DNA from: Sphingobacterium sp. CZ-2
Lineage (GTDB): Bacteria > Bacteroidota > Bacteroidia > Sphingobacteriales > Sphingobacteriaceae
DNA length: 64,000 bases
Reading direction: 5' to 3'
Assembly: GCF_004526235.1 (NCBI RefSeq)
Contig: NZ_CP038159.1
Location: 620,001-684,000, forward strand
Position 1 is the stretch's first letter. Every line of letters begins with the position of its first letter. The translations under genes and the position numbers were made by a program. The notes beneath the pieces are model-generated. The model saw nothing but the letters and a program-made list of their open reading frames with translations, was not told where the DNA came from and did no database searches. This document shows positions 26,763 through 35,155 of the stretch, piece by piece.

Positions 26763-26817
26763 CTATCTAATATCTATAATCTAAAATCTAACATCTAACA
26801 TCTATAATCTAAAATCT
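26763..26817. repeat. TAGAT-rich tract at the end of the DUF2157-like gene
   Basis: On the minus strand the tract reads as repeated TAGAT/TTAGAT units directly after the last codons of the gene. The stop codon TAG is part of it. The 18-nt unit ATCTATAATCTAAAATCT occurs twice on the plus strand (26772-26789 and 26800-26817). Confidence 0.6.
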
Positions 26818-27852
26818 CCCATCCTTCCAAACCTTCTCTGCCCAGCGGCCAACAAACCAGAAGGAAACAGCGATCAAGAGAAAGAAAATAGTACGGTTGA
26901 TGTTATCCCAGAGGTATTCAACGAAACGGGTGTATAGGTTCAGGATGAAGAATACAAAACCGATATCCCTGGCAGCATGGTCTTTAGTTTTCATGCCATA
27001 GATGGCCAATGCGAGGGATAGACCGATTCCCAATAATCCCCAATAAAAGATCTGGAACTGTCGTACCTTCAACCATTGTTCATAATCGCTGAAGTTTCCG
27101 AAGATGGAAAGCAACCACAGGGCGATCATGGTATACAAAAGACCAACCACAAAAGAGGTGGATTGAAAGTAGACCAACTTCTTGATACGCGGTTGGATAA
27201 AATAGGCGAAGGCTGTCAACAATATTCCGAAAATGGTAAACCGCAGCGGGTAATTCATACCCCAGAATTTAAAGCCCCAATTACTATGATAGGCCGTTTC
27301 TGTGGCGAACCATATCCCTAAGGCCACCAAGGTAAACACCCAGATCAACTTGGAACTCAGTTTTACCGAAAGGACGGCATAAATAACAATGGATAACAGA
27401 AATAGAATCGTATAGTGGTTTTCAGTACGGTCAAGGATCTGCCCGAGGAAACCGATACTGGCGGCGGTGGAAAAAGATCCGGCCAACATCATGGTCTCAT
27501 TGGAAAAAGTCTTATCGGGATATTTCTTTTTATTCCGGAAGCCCCAGAGGTAGAACATCACCGCCAAGGCAGCAAAAAACAGACAGAACACCACATTCGG
27601 GGTGTCGTAAAACTGCTGCACCAAGGTCTCCAGGTAATTATCGGAAAACATGGATACGACCGCCAGGATTAAGGACGCTAAAGCGATCCACATGGCATAT
27701 CGCGCAAGTACGCCCCACTCAAAACCCTTATCATCCAAATTGCCTTTCAGCTCTGCCACTTTCTCTCCAGGCAGCAAGGCCTGATCTTCCCAATGTTTAA
27801 GCGCATCCTCAATGATTTCCCGCTCATTCCTACTTACGTCCAGCTTCTTCAA
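26809..27852 (-). CDS. DUF2157-like multi-pass membrane protein
   Basis: This 347-residue protein has a soluble N-terminus of about 50 residues, then roughly nine to ten membrane segments. The layout resembles DUF2157-type membrane proteins, whose function is unknown. The start codon is TTG at 27852 (MKKLDVSRNEREIIEDAL). No ATG is near, and the gene is divergent from uvrA with a gap of about 65 nt. Its stop codon lies inside a TAGAT-rich tract. Confidence 0.75.
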   Translation of the reverse strand: MKKLDVSRNEREIIEDALKHWEDQALLPGEKVAELKGNLDDKGFEWGVLARYAMWIALASLILAVVSMFSDNYLETLVQQFYDTPNVVFCLFFAALAVMFYLWGFRNKKKYPDKTFSNETMMLAGSFSTAASIGFLGQILDRTENHYTILFLLSIVIYAVLSVKLSSKLIWVFTLVALGIWFATETAYHSNWGFKFWGMNYPLRFTIFGILLTAFAYFIQPRIKKLVYFQSTSFVVGLLYTMIALWLLSIFGNFSDYEQWLKVRQFQIFYWGLLGIGLSLALAIYGMKTKDHAARDIGFVFFILNLYTRFVEYLWDNINRTIFFLLIAVSFWFVGRWAEKVWKDGRF

Positions 27853-27861
27853 AATATCAAA

Positions 27862-27897
27862 TTTGTTAATTAAAGGTAATAAAAATCAGTAACTTTG
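27862..27897 (+). promoter_or_regulatory. Promoter of uvrA
   Basis: TTTG (27862-27865), 24 nt, then TAACTTTG (27890-27897) resembles the Bacteroidota promoter with a long spacer. The predicted start leaves a leader of about 14 nt before ATG 27918. Confidence 0.45.
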
Positions 27898-27917
27898 CAT
27901 TTGCAAAAATTAGTTTG

Positions 27918-30755
27918 ATGGCCCAACAAAAAACAATTGATCTTGGTGACCAAAGTGAGGTAGAAGTATTTGGAGCTCGAGTTCATAATCTGAAAAACAT
28001 AGACGTATCTTTTCCTAGAAACCAACTGGTAGTCGTTACTGGCTTAAGCGGAAGTGGAAAATCTTCCCTGGCATTTGACACGATCTATGCCGAAGGTCAG
28101 CGCCGGTATATGGAGACCTTTTCGGCCTATAGCCGCCAATTCCTTGGTGGAATGGAACGCCCGGATGTTGACAAAATCTCGGGCCTGAGCCCCGTGATCT
28201 CCATCGAGCAGAAGACCACCTCCAAGAACCCGAGATCTACTGTTGGAACCATCACGGAAATCTACGATTTCCTGCGTCTGCTCTATGCCCGAATCGGGGA
28301 AGCTTTTTCCTACGTTTCCGGCAAGAAGATGGAACGCATGTCGGATGATGAGATCACCGATAGGATCCTAAAAGAATTTGAAGGCGAAGGGATCTATATC
28401 CTTGCCCCCGTGGTAAAAGGCCGTAAAGGACATTACCGCGAACTGTTCGAACAGATCCGCAAACAAGGCTATACCAAAGTGCGTGTGGACGGAGAGATAT
28501 TGGATATCGCCCCTAAAATGCAGGTGGACCGCTATAAGATACACGATATCGAGATTGTGGTAGACCGTATATTGGTGGAGGTCAATTCCAGGAAAAGATT
28601 GTTCGACAGCATCGGACAAGCTTTAAAAACCGCAAAAGGGATTATCAAGATTGCCAATAAGGAAAACAAGGAACAGTTCTTCAGTAGGTATTTGATGGAC
28701 GCCGAATCGGGCATCTCCTACGATGAACCCCAACCGAATACCTTTTCCTTCAATTCGCCCTATGGCGCATGCCCTCGTTGCGATGGTTTGGGCTACATCT
28801 ATGAGATCGATAAGAAGATCGTTATTCCAGATCGCAGCCTGAGTATACAAAAAGGGGCAATTGTTCCATTGGGACCTTCCAAAGAGTCCTGGACGTTTGC
28901 CGTATTAAAGGCAGTAGCTAAAAAATATGACTTCTCCTTAACAACAGCCATCGAAAAATTACAGGAAGATACGATCGATATGCTTCTCTTCGGTACTGAA
29001 GAACCAGTAAACCTTACGGTTTCCTATGGTTCCTATGGCGCTAGGGAATATAACGTGCAGTTCCAGGGTATTTTCAAGATGCTGGAAGAAATGAGCGGGA
29101 AATACCAGGATGATAACCAATCCTTGGAGGAATTCAGAACCCAAGTGGTCTGTCCGGAATGCGAAGGCGCAAGATTAAAAAAGGAATCCCTGCATATCAA
29201 GGTAGATCAAAAGAATATTGCGGAACTGGCAGAAATGGATATTGTAGCGCTGTTCCATTGGTTCGATGGGATCGAAGAAAGACTTTCGGAACGCCAGAAT
29301 ATCATTGCAACAGAGATCATCAAAGAAATCAAGACCCGTATCGGGTTCCTATTGGATGTTGGTCTGAATTATTTGACCTTGAACCGCAGCTCGAAAACCC
29401 TTTCCGGCGGGGAAGCCCAACGTATCCGTTTGGCCACCCAGATTGGTTCCCAATTGGTGAATGTACTCTATATCCTGGATGAGCCAAGTATTGGTCTCCA
29501 TCAGCGCGATAATGAACGTCTGATCAATGCCCTGAAAAACCTTCGGGATATCGGCAATTCCGTTCTCGTTGTGGAGCATGATAAGGATATGATCATGCAT
29601 GCCGATTATGTGATCGACATGGGGCCAGCAGCCGGTGTATTCGGTGGTAAGGTAGTGGCACAAGGAACGCCTAAGGAATTGATGAAGGCGCATACCCTGA
29701 CCACGGATTACCTGAACGGCACAAAACAGATTCATTATAACAAAGAAAAACGCGCAGGAAATGGCCATACGCTTTCATTAAAAGGCGCTAAAGGACATAA
29801 CCTGAAGAATGTGAGCATCGATATCCCCTTGGGGAAATTGGTACTGGTAACGGGTGTATCTGGCTCTGGTAAATCCAGCCTCATCACCAATACCCTATAT
29901 CCGATTCTGAACCATCATTTCTTTAGGGCAAAAGCAAAACCACTTCCCTACAGCAAGATCGAAGGCTTGGAACATGTGGATAAGGTGATCGAAATCGATC
30001 AATCGCCGATCGGAAGAACGCCTCGATCCAACCCTTCCACCTATACTGGTGTATTTTCAGATATAAGAGCTTTATATGTACAGCTTCCGGAAGCAAAAAT
30101 CCGTGGGTATAAACCCGGCAGATTCTCCTTCAATGTAAAAGGTGGGCGTTGCGAAACCTGCCAAGGTGCCGGAATGAAGATCATCGAGATGAATTTCTTG
30201 CCGGATGTTCAGGTTCCTTGTGAAACCTGTAATGGAAAGCGCTATAATCGAGAAACCTTAGAGGTGAGGTATAGAGGAAAGTCGATTTCTGATGTACTGG
30301 ATATGAGTATTGATGAAGCGGTAACCTTCTTTGAGAATATCCCTTCCATTTATCGGAAGATCAAGACCCTGCAGGATGTGGGCTTAGGCTATATTACACT
30401 AGGGCAATCCTCTACCACCCTTTCCGGTGGGGAGGCACAACGGGTAAAACTAGCGACCGAACTTTCGAAAAAAGATACTGGTAAAACTTTCTACATTTTG
30501 GATGAACCAACAACTGGATTACACTTTGAGGATGTCAATGTGTTGTTAGGGGTGATCAACAGGCTGGTGGACCGTGGAAATACCATGATGATCATTGAGC
30601 ATAACATGGACATGATCAAAGCGGCCGACTGGGTGATCGATATGGGACCTGAAGGTGGTAAAGAAGGTGGAAAGGTATTATTCCAGGGAACTCCAGAAGA
30701 CCTGATCAAACAGAAGAACAGTGAAACAGGAAGATTCCTGAAGCTGGAAATGTAA
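27918..30755 (+). CDS. uvrA: Excinuclease ABC subunit A
   Basis: This 945-residue UvrA recognises DNA damage with UvrB in nucleotide excision repair. Two ABC ATPase modules are present, with Walker A GLSGSGKSS and GVSGSGKSS and signatures LSGGEAQRIRLA and LSGGEAQRVKLA. Zinc-binding cysteine pairs are intact (CPRC with CPEC, and CETC with CETC). ATG at 27918 is preferred over the TTG one codon before. It is a single gene with full normal length. No terminator is obvious before the convergent gene at 30796. Confidence 0.97.
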   Translation: MAQQKTIDLGDQSEVEVFGARVHNLKNIDVSFPRNQLVVVTGLSGSGKSSLAFDTIYAEGQRRYMETFSAYSRQFLGGMERPDVDKISGLSPVISIEQKTTSKNPRSTVGTITEIYDFLRLLYARIGEAFSYVSGKKMERMSDDEITDRILKEFEGEGIYILAPVVKGRKGHYRELFEQIRKQGYTKVRVDGEILDIAPKMQVDRYKIHDIEIVVDRILVEVNSRKRLFDSIGQALKTAKGIIKIANKENKEQFFSRYLMDAESGISYDEPQPNTFSFNSPYGACPRCDGLGYIYEIDKKIVIPDRSLSIQKGAIVPLGPSKESWTFAVLKAVAKKYDFSLTTAIEKLQEDTIDMLLFGTEEPVNLTVSYGSYGAREYNVQFQGIFKMLEEMSGKYQDDNQSLEEFRTQVVCPECEGARLKKESLHIKVDQKNIAELAEMDIVALFHWFDGIEERLSERQNIIATEIIKEIKTRIGFLLDVGLNYLTLNRSSKTLSGGEAQRIRLATQIGSQLVNVLYILDEPSIGLHQRDNERLINALKNLRDIGNSVLVVEHDKDMIMHADYVIDMGPAAGVFGGKVVAQGTPKELMKAHTLTTDYLNGTKQIHYNKEKRAGNGHTLSLKGAKGHNLKNVSIDIPLGKLVLVTGVSGSGKSSLITNTLYPILNHHFFRAKAKPLPYSKIEGLEHVDKVIEIDQSPIGRTPRSNPSTYTGVFSDIRALYVQLPEAKIRGYKPGRFSFNVKGGRCETCQGAGMKIIEMNFLPDVQVPCETCNGKRYNRETLEVRYRGKSISDVLDMSIDEAVTFFENIPSIYRKIKTLQDVGLGYITLGQSSTTLSGGEAQRVKLATELSKKDTGKTFYILDEPTTGLHFEDVNVLLGVINRLVDRGNTMMIIEHNMDMIKAADWVIDMGPEGGKEGGKVLFQGTPEDLIKQKNSETGRFLKLEM

Positions 30756-30795
30756 GGAATCAATTGGGTCTTAGGTAAAAAATGCTGTCCGAAGA

Positions 30796-31233
30796 TTATA
30801 GATCATCGATCAATACGGCTGTAATATGTTGCCTAAACCGAGTTCTTACGGGTTTATCATTTTTCAAGGCAGGCTTCCATTTAGGTGATTTTTTCATCAC
30901 CCGGAGGGTTTCATCCACAAAGGCGGGACTAAGTTTATCTTTATTGATGACATCCACATCGCAGACTGATCCATCCTCACAGACGGTAAATTCCATGATG
31001 GCCGTTTGTTTTGCTCCAAAATCGGCATATTGGGTACTATCCATCATTTCAATAGCATCCAGAAGATTGATGTTCTTGGTCAGGAACTGCTGCCAATTCC
31101 GCGAACCACCATTAAACTCCGGGATCCGATCCACATCCTTTACAATACTGGTATCCACTTTTGTCTGTTCTTGGGCAGTTGCAAAAGTAACGAGGAGAGC
31201 CAATATGGGGATAAAAAACAAGCGCATAATCAT
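30796..31233 (-). CDS. Secreted TonB C-terminal-domain protein
   Basis: From the ATG at 31233 the product has 145 residues with a signal peptide (MRLFFIPILALLVTFATAQ). A TonB-C-like domain follows, containing AIMEFTVCEDGSVCDVDVIN and MKKSPKWKPALKNDKPV. Unlike true TonB it has no Pro-rich spanning region and no retained anchor, so it acts in the periplasm or is exported. Such domains are frequent in Bacteroidota, usually without a defined role. A longer frame from 31266 is unlikely, because a terminator of the upstream gene covers 31252-31278. Confidence 0.75.
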   Translation of the reverse strand: MIMRLFFIPILALLVTFATAQEQTKVDTSIVKDVDRIPEFNGGSRNWQQFLTKNINLLDAIEMMDSTQYADFGAKQTAIMEFTVCEDGSVCDVDVINKDKLSPAFVDETLRVMKKSPKWKPALKNDKPVRTRFRQHITAVLIDDL

Positions 31234-31251
31234 AGTATGATTATAAATATA

Positions 31252-31278
31252 CAAAAAAACCAGCAATAAGCTGGTTTT
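31252..31278 (-). terminator. Terminator of the 31282-32262 gene
   Basis: AAAACCAGC (31256-31264) and GCTGGTTTT (31270-31278) form a 9-bp stem with a 5-nt loop. On the minus strand it runs into seven T residues. Confidence 0.85.
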
Positions 31279-31281
31279 GTT

Positions 31282-32262
31282 CTATTTAGGGAGTTGAATA
31301 TCTTTCTTAAATCCACCGTTTTCATCGGTCAAAAAACTCATTGGCTGATCTGGATTTTTGATGATCTCAAACAGCGTGAATCCCCAAGGCTTCCAAAAGT
31401 TCTCCAAGACCTGTCCGTAGGTCTTCACCTGCCAATTATCAAAAATAGGCTTCATGGTCCAATCGTTCAAGGGCATCGGCTCTACAAAAACCTTATCAGG
31501 AACTTCCATATACGTATATTCCGGAAGGCGATTGAACAGATAGGCCGAATAGAAATACCGGGCACAGATTTCCTCGAACTGAATAGGATGCAAGGTTTCC
31601 CCTTTTATTTTTGCCAATGCTTCTTCATGATAGATAGCATGGGTGCCATTATCCTGTAGGGTAGCAATCAAACCAAAATCACCCATACGCAAGGAAAAGA
31701 TCAAGGTATTGATCTCATCCCTATACATAAAGGTATTCTCCGGATTATCTACCGGAAACACTTCAATGGTAAAAGGGTTTTTATGTTCAAATTCCATGGG
31801 AACAATCAAGGACTGCAACATGGCATGCAGGTTCCGGAATTTTTGGACCAGCGCCTGGGAGAAGTTCATTTCTTCGCCCGAAAGTACGGCCTGTTTGATA
31901 CCTGCCTGGATCTCATTGAACACAACGCCGTAAAGGATTTTTGAAATCCATTGGAACAATTCCAATTGGCTAAGGTCCTTCATGGCCTCATATCCGATCT
32001 CCGCAGCTTTTTGGACCTTATTTTCCAGTTGGGAAATGGTCTCTGCCACTTCTGCCGAGCAGGGCAGCTGCAATTGCTTATAGGTACGCATGCTCTCATC
32101 CAGCATCTTGAAGGGTTGGTCTTCCAATTGGAAAGCCTGCATCATCCAGACCGGAAAAACCTGGATCCGCTCATCAGCAGATGTAAGGGTTTTACCGGAT
32201 AAAAAACAGGTATTCGGGTCAAATTTAAAATACAAGAATGGATTATACAGTTTTGTCGCCAT
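31282..32262 (-). CDS. Uncharacterised protein with a degenerate zinc-site-like N-terminus
   Basis: This 326-residue cytosolic protein starts at ATG 32262. A TTG three codons earlier would lie in the -7 box. The N-terminus KFDPNTCFLSGKTLTS, followed by VFPVWMM, resembles HNH-type zinc modules that carry CxxC and HxFPxW. Here only one cysteine and no histidine remain, so metal binding is doubtful. The remainder is mostly helical and I recognise no domain. It lies in a head-to-tail run with the hydrolase gene upstream but has its own promoter and terminator. Confidence 0.7.
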   Translation of the reverse strand: MATKLYNPFLYFKFDPNTCFLSGKTLTSADERIQVFPVWMMQAFQLEDQPFKMLDESMRTYKQLQLPCSAEVAETISQLENKVQKAAEIGYEAMKDLSQLELFQWISKILYGVVFNEIQAGIKQAVLSGEEMNFSQALVQKFRNLHAMLQSLIVPMEFEHKNPFTIEVFPVDNPENTFMYRDEINTLIFSLRMGDFGLIATLQDNGTHAIYHEEALAKIKGETLHPIQFEEICARYFYSAYLFNRLPEYTYMEVPDKVFVEPMPLNDWTMKPIFDNWQVKTYGQVLENFWKPWGFTLFEIIKNPDQPMSFLTDENGGFKKDIQLPK

Positions 32263-32268
32263 AGGCAG

Positions 32269-32305
32269 CAAAGGTAAGGGAAATGATGTATACTAGTTCA
32301 AAAAA
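32269..32305 (-). promoter_or_regulatory. Promoter of the 31282-32262 gene
   Basis: On the minus strand TTTTTTG (32305-32299), 22 nt, then TACCTTTG (32276-32269) precedes the ATG at 32262 by 7 nt. The predicted transcription start coincides with the start codon, so the mRNA may be leaderless. Confidence 0.5.
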
Positions 32306-32943
32306 TTCTTGATTGGGAAGGAAAGTTCGGTCGCTCTGTTCCAAACCATGAAATGCCCCCCTCCCTTTATCCGGATGCTGTAATCCACATGTTGAATGGG
32401 AAGAAGATGGTCCTTATCGCCATGTAGGTGTAAGCAGTTCACTGGCACCTGTTTATTCTCCCAATGAACGATCTTATCGATTGTCCATTTCAGGAATTCC
32501 GGATCCGTATCCTGAATGATCTCCTTGAAAAATTCCTGATCAGCTTCATCCTTGACACCAAATAGCCAAGTCAGCACTTTCATAGATGCTTTACTGCTTG
32601 GGGCTTCGGGCAAGAGTTTATGGAGGGAAAGCCATTTGGAAATACCCAATAGTTTGGGCAGTTCATCCTTTGTTTTGGCGGAAGAGATCAATACCGTTTT
32701 TTTGAAATCGTAATATTTTGCCAATTCAGAAACGCACATGCCGCCAAAGGAAAGTCCAAGAACGAGCGCTCCTTGTTTGGGGATCTGGTAATGGTCGGCC
32801 AAGCGAAATACATAACTTTCAAAAGCTTCGGAAGTTCGTGGCTTCAGCCAATCGACATAGACCACTTCAAATCCCGAAAGATCCAATTTGGCAAATACCC
32901 GACGGTCTGCCCCCAAACCAGAAAAGACATAGATTTTCTCCAT
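32293..32943 (-). CDS. Alpha/beta hydrolase
   Basis: This 216-residue protein shows the nucleophile elbow GLSFGGM, the aspartate region LHLHGDKDHLLP and the catalytic histidine in GGGHFMV. This is the order of an alpha/beta hydrolase without a large cap domain. The substrate cannot be inferred. It has no signal peptide. The start at 32943 is 5 nt from a TACCTTAG sequence, a one-mismatch -7 box. Confidence 0.8.
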   Translation of the reverse strand: MEKIYVFSGLGADRRVFAKLDLSGFEVVYVDWLKPRTSEAFESYVFRLADHYQIPKQGALVLGLSFGGMCVSELAKYYDFKKTVLISSAKTKDELPKLLGISKWLSLHKLLPEAPSSKASMKVLTWLFGVKDEADQEFFKEIIQDTDPEFLKWTIDKIVHWENKQVPVNCLHLHGDKDHLLPIQHVDYSIRIKGGGHFMVWNRATELSFPIKNFLN

Positions 32944-32983
32944 ATCCCTAAGGTAGTGAAAAGAGCTTGTATTATTTGGCTTA

Positions 32984-35098
32984 CTAAGCGATATTTACTT
33001 TGAAGTTCTCGAACAGAAGAGCGGCGTCCTGAAGCTGTCCTTGTTGGTTTTTCACCCCTTTTAGCACCGATGTTTTTCCCTTTTCCAGGAGATTCTTCAT
33101 TTCCTTTTCTTCCAAGAAAACACCGTTCAGCGTACGCCAGATCTTGAAATCACAACCTCGGGCATAATGATCGCATTGGGCGACTTTCTCAAACAGATGG
33201 ATCTGGCCATTGGCACATTTAGGACATTTGATCTTCCCTTTCTGCAATGGTTTCAGTTCTTCATGGGCAATGGCAATGCGCAGCTGCAATAATTCCTTGG
33301 TGATCTTCTCCGTGTAGTCCTTGATATGTTTCATGAACACCTCATAACTTACCTTATTCGCGCGCATTTCCTCCAATTTCTGTTCCCATTTTCCGGTCAG
33401 GGTTACTTTAGCAATAGAGCGATCCTTAACCAATTGGTAAACCGCCAATCCCTTTTCGGTGGGGATCAGTTTCTTTTTGTCCCTTTTGATGTAGTCCCGT
33501 TGGAACAGGGTTTCAATGGTAGCTGCGCGGGTAGCAGGAGTACCCAATCCACAATCCTTCATTGCCTGACGCATTTCCTCATCCTCGATCTCCTTTCCAG
33601 AGGTTTCCATTGCCTTTAGCAGGGAAGCTTCCGTATGTATGGGCTTAGCCTTGGTAAAGCGTTCGGAAAGATCGATCTGTAATACTTCTAGGATTTCTGC
33701 CGGTGAAAGTTTGGGCAAAGCCGCATTTTCATTATCCTGATCATCGTTATTTTTATCTTCTTCGGGGATTTCGACCTGATCGGCAGACAAGCGCCAGCCG
33801 TACTGTCGGATCACGGTACCTTTAGCGATCAATTCGATGCCGGCCGCATCAATGTTTACCGTGGTGATATCCTTGATACAAACCTCAGAAAAACTCTCCA
33901 CCATCCGCTTAGCGATCATGTTGTAGATATTTTGCTGATCCATTGGCATAGGAGCAGGTTTTTCATCCGTAACGAGCAGGGCATGGTGGTCGGTGACTTT
34001 CTTATCATCTACCGATCGTTTATTCAGCTTAGCTCCTATCAGGTTTTTACTGGTCACAGCAATGCTTTCTGTCGCCGTATCGGCCAAGTGTTGAAATAAT
34101 TCTTCGATCTTTTCAAACACATCCTCGCCAATATAGCGGGATCCGGTACGCGGATAGGTGATGATCTTTTTTTCGTATAGTGTTTGGGCGATACTGAGCG
34201 TCTGATCGGCTGAATAACCATATTTTTTATTCGCATCCTGCTGAAGGGAGGTAAGATCGAACAATAAGGGCGGTTGCTCCTTCGTTTCCTTCGCCTCTAC
34301 ATGCGTTACTTGGGCATCCATGCCTACATGTAGCTTGGCTACGCTGGCCTCGGCATCTTCCTTCTTATCGATTTTTTGGCTCGTAGCTTTGAAGGAGATT
34401 CCATCCTTTTCAAAACCTGCCTGGATCTTGTAGAATGCGGTTGATTTAAAGTCCTTATTCTCCAGGTATCTGGCACAGATCATCGCTAGGGTCGGTGTTT
34501 GCACCCGCCCTAAGGATAATAGGCCTTTATTTCCTGCAGCCAAAGTAAGGGCTTGGGTGGCATTGATACCGATAAGCCAATCGGATTCTGAACGAGAACG
34601 GGCAGATTGGTAAAGGCTATCGTATTCGGAACCATCCTTCAGGTTGGCAAAACCTTCCTTAATGGCCTTATCGGTCTGGGAAGAGATCCAGAGACGTTTG
34701 AATGGGATATTTGATTGGAGGTAATAGTAGATGTTCCGGAAGATCAGCTCCCCTTCCCTCCCCGCATCCGTCGCCACGATGATTTCTTCGGCTTGGTCGA
34801 TCAGCCATTTGATGGTGTTCAACTGTTTCAAGGCTCCGGCATCATCCACCTGTTTCCCATCCTTACGGACCTTCTTCACTTCTAAGGCAAAGTTTTCCGG
34901 AATAATAGGCAGATTGGATACCGACCAATTGTGAAAACCATAGGCTTGCGGGGTACATAATTGAACCAAATGCCCAAATGCATAGGTAAAGGCATATCCA
35001 TTTCCACTGATATATCCATCCTTGATTTCCTTTGCACCCATAACCCGGGCCAAATCCCTCGCCACAGAGGGTTTCTCTGCTATCACAACGGTACGCAT
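32984..35098 (-). CDS. topB: DNA topoisomerase III
   Basis: This 704-residue type IA topoisomerase relaxes and decatenates DNA. It starts with the TOPRIM domain (VVIAEKPSVARDLA, later ATDAGREGELIF). The active-site tyrosine is in IITYPRTGSRYI. The C-terminal part has a zinc-ribbon-like segment (CPKC ... CDHYARGC). This is the plasmid/Bacteroidota TopB length rather than TopA. It stands alone between the hydrolase and dgt genes on the same strand. Confidence 0.94.
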   Translation of the reverse strand: MRTVVIAEKPSVARDLARVMGAKEIKDGYISGNGYAFTYAFGHLVQLCTPQAYGFHNWSVSNLPIIPENFALEVKKVRKDGKQVDDAGALKQLNTIKWLIDQAEEIIVATDAGREGELIFRNIYYYLQSNIPFKRLWISSQTDKAIKEGFANLKDGSEYDSLYQSARSRSESDWLIGINATQALTLAAGNKGLLSLGRVQTPTLAMICARYLENKDFKSTAFYKIQAGFEKDGISFKATSQKIDKKEDAEASVAKLHVGMDAQVTHVEAKETKEQPPLLFDLTSLQQDANKKYGYSADQTLSIAQTLYEKKIITYPRTGSRYIGEDVFEKIEELFQHLADTATESIAVTSKNLIGAKLNKRSVDDKKVTDHHALLVTDEKPAPMPMDQQNIYNMIAKRMVESFSEVCIKDITTVNIDAAGIELIAKGTVIRQYGWRLSADQVEIPEEDKNNDDQDNENAALPKLSPAEILEVLQIDLSERFTKAKPIHTEASLLKAMETSGKEIEDEEMRQAMKDCGLGTPATRAATIETLFQRDYIKRDKKKLIPTEKGLAVYQLVKDRSIAKVTLTGKWEQKLEEMRANKVSYEVFMKHIKDYTEKITKELLQLRIAIAHEELKPLQKGKIKCPKCANGQIHLFEKVAQCDHYARGCDFKIWRTLNGVFLEEKEMKNLLEKGKTSVLKGVKNQQGQLQDAALLFENFKVNIA

Positions 35099-35124
35099 CT
35101 TTATCTTCTAATTAATAAAGTAAT

Positions 35125-35152
35125 CTGTCTAAATACTATCTACTAAATACTC
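35125..35152. repeat. TATTTAG/TAGAT-like tract after dgt
   Basis: On the minus strand, 3 nt past the dgt stop, the sequence reads GAGTATTTAGTAGATAGTAT and onwards, with AGTATTTAG occurring twice. It resembles the tracts after the second lpd gene and the DUF2157-like gene but is weaker. Confidence 0.35.
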
Positions 35153-35155
35153 AAA

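Noticed and set aside
26584..26784. Possible 66-residue protein downstream of the small lipoprotein
   Set aside because: Most of it is the translation of the 72-bp palindromic repeat and the TAGAT tract.
31233..31266. Longer N-terminus for the TonB-C protein
   Set aside because: It would start inside the terminator of the neighbouring gene and would put a polar extension before the signal peptide.
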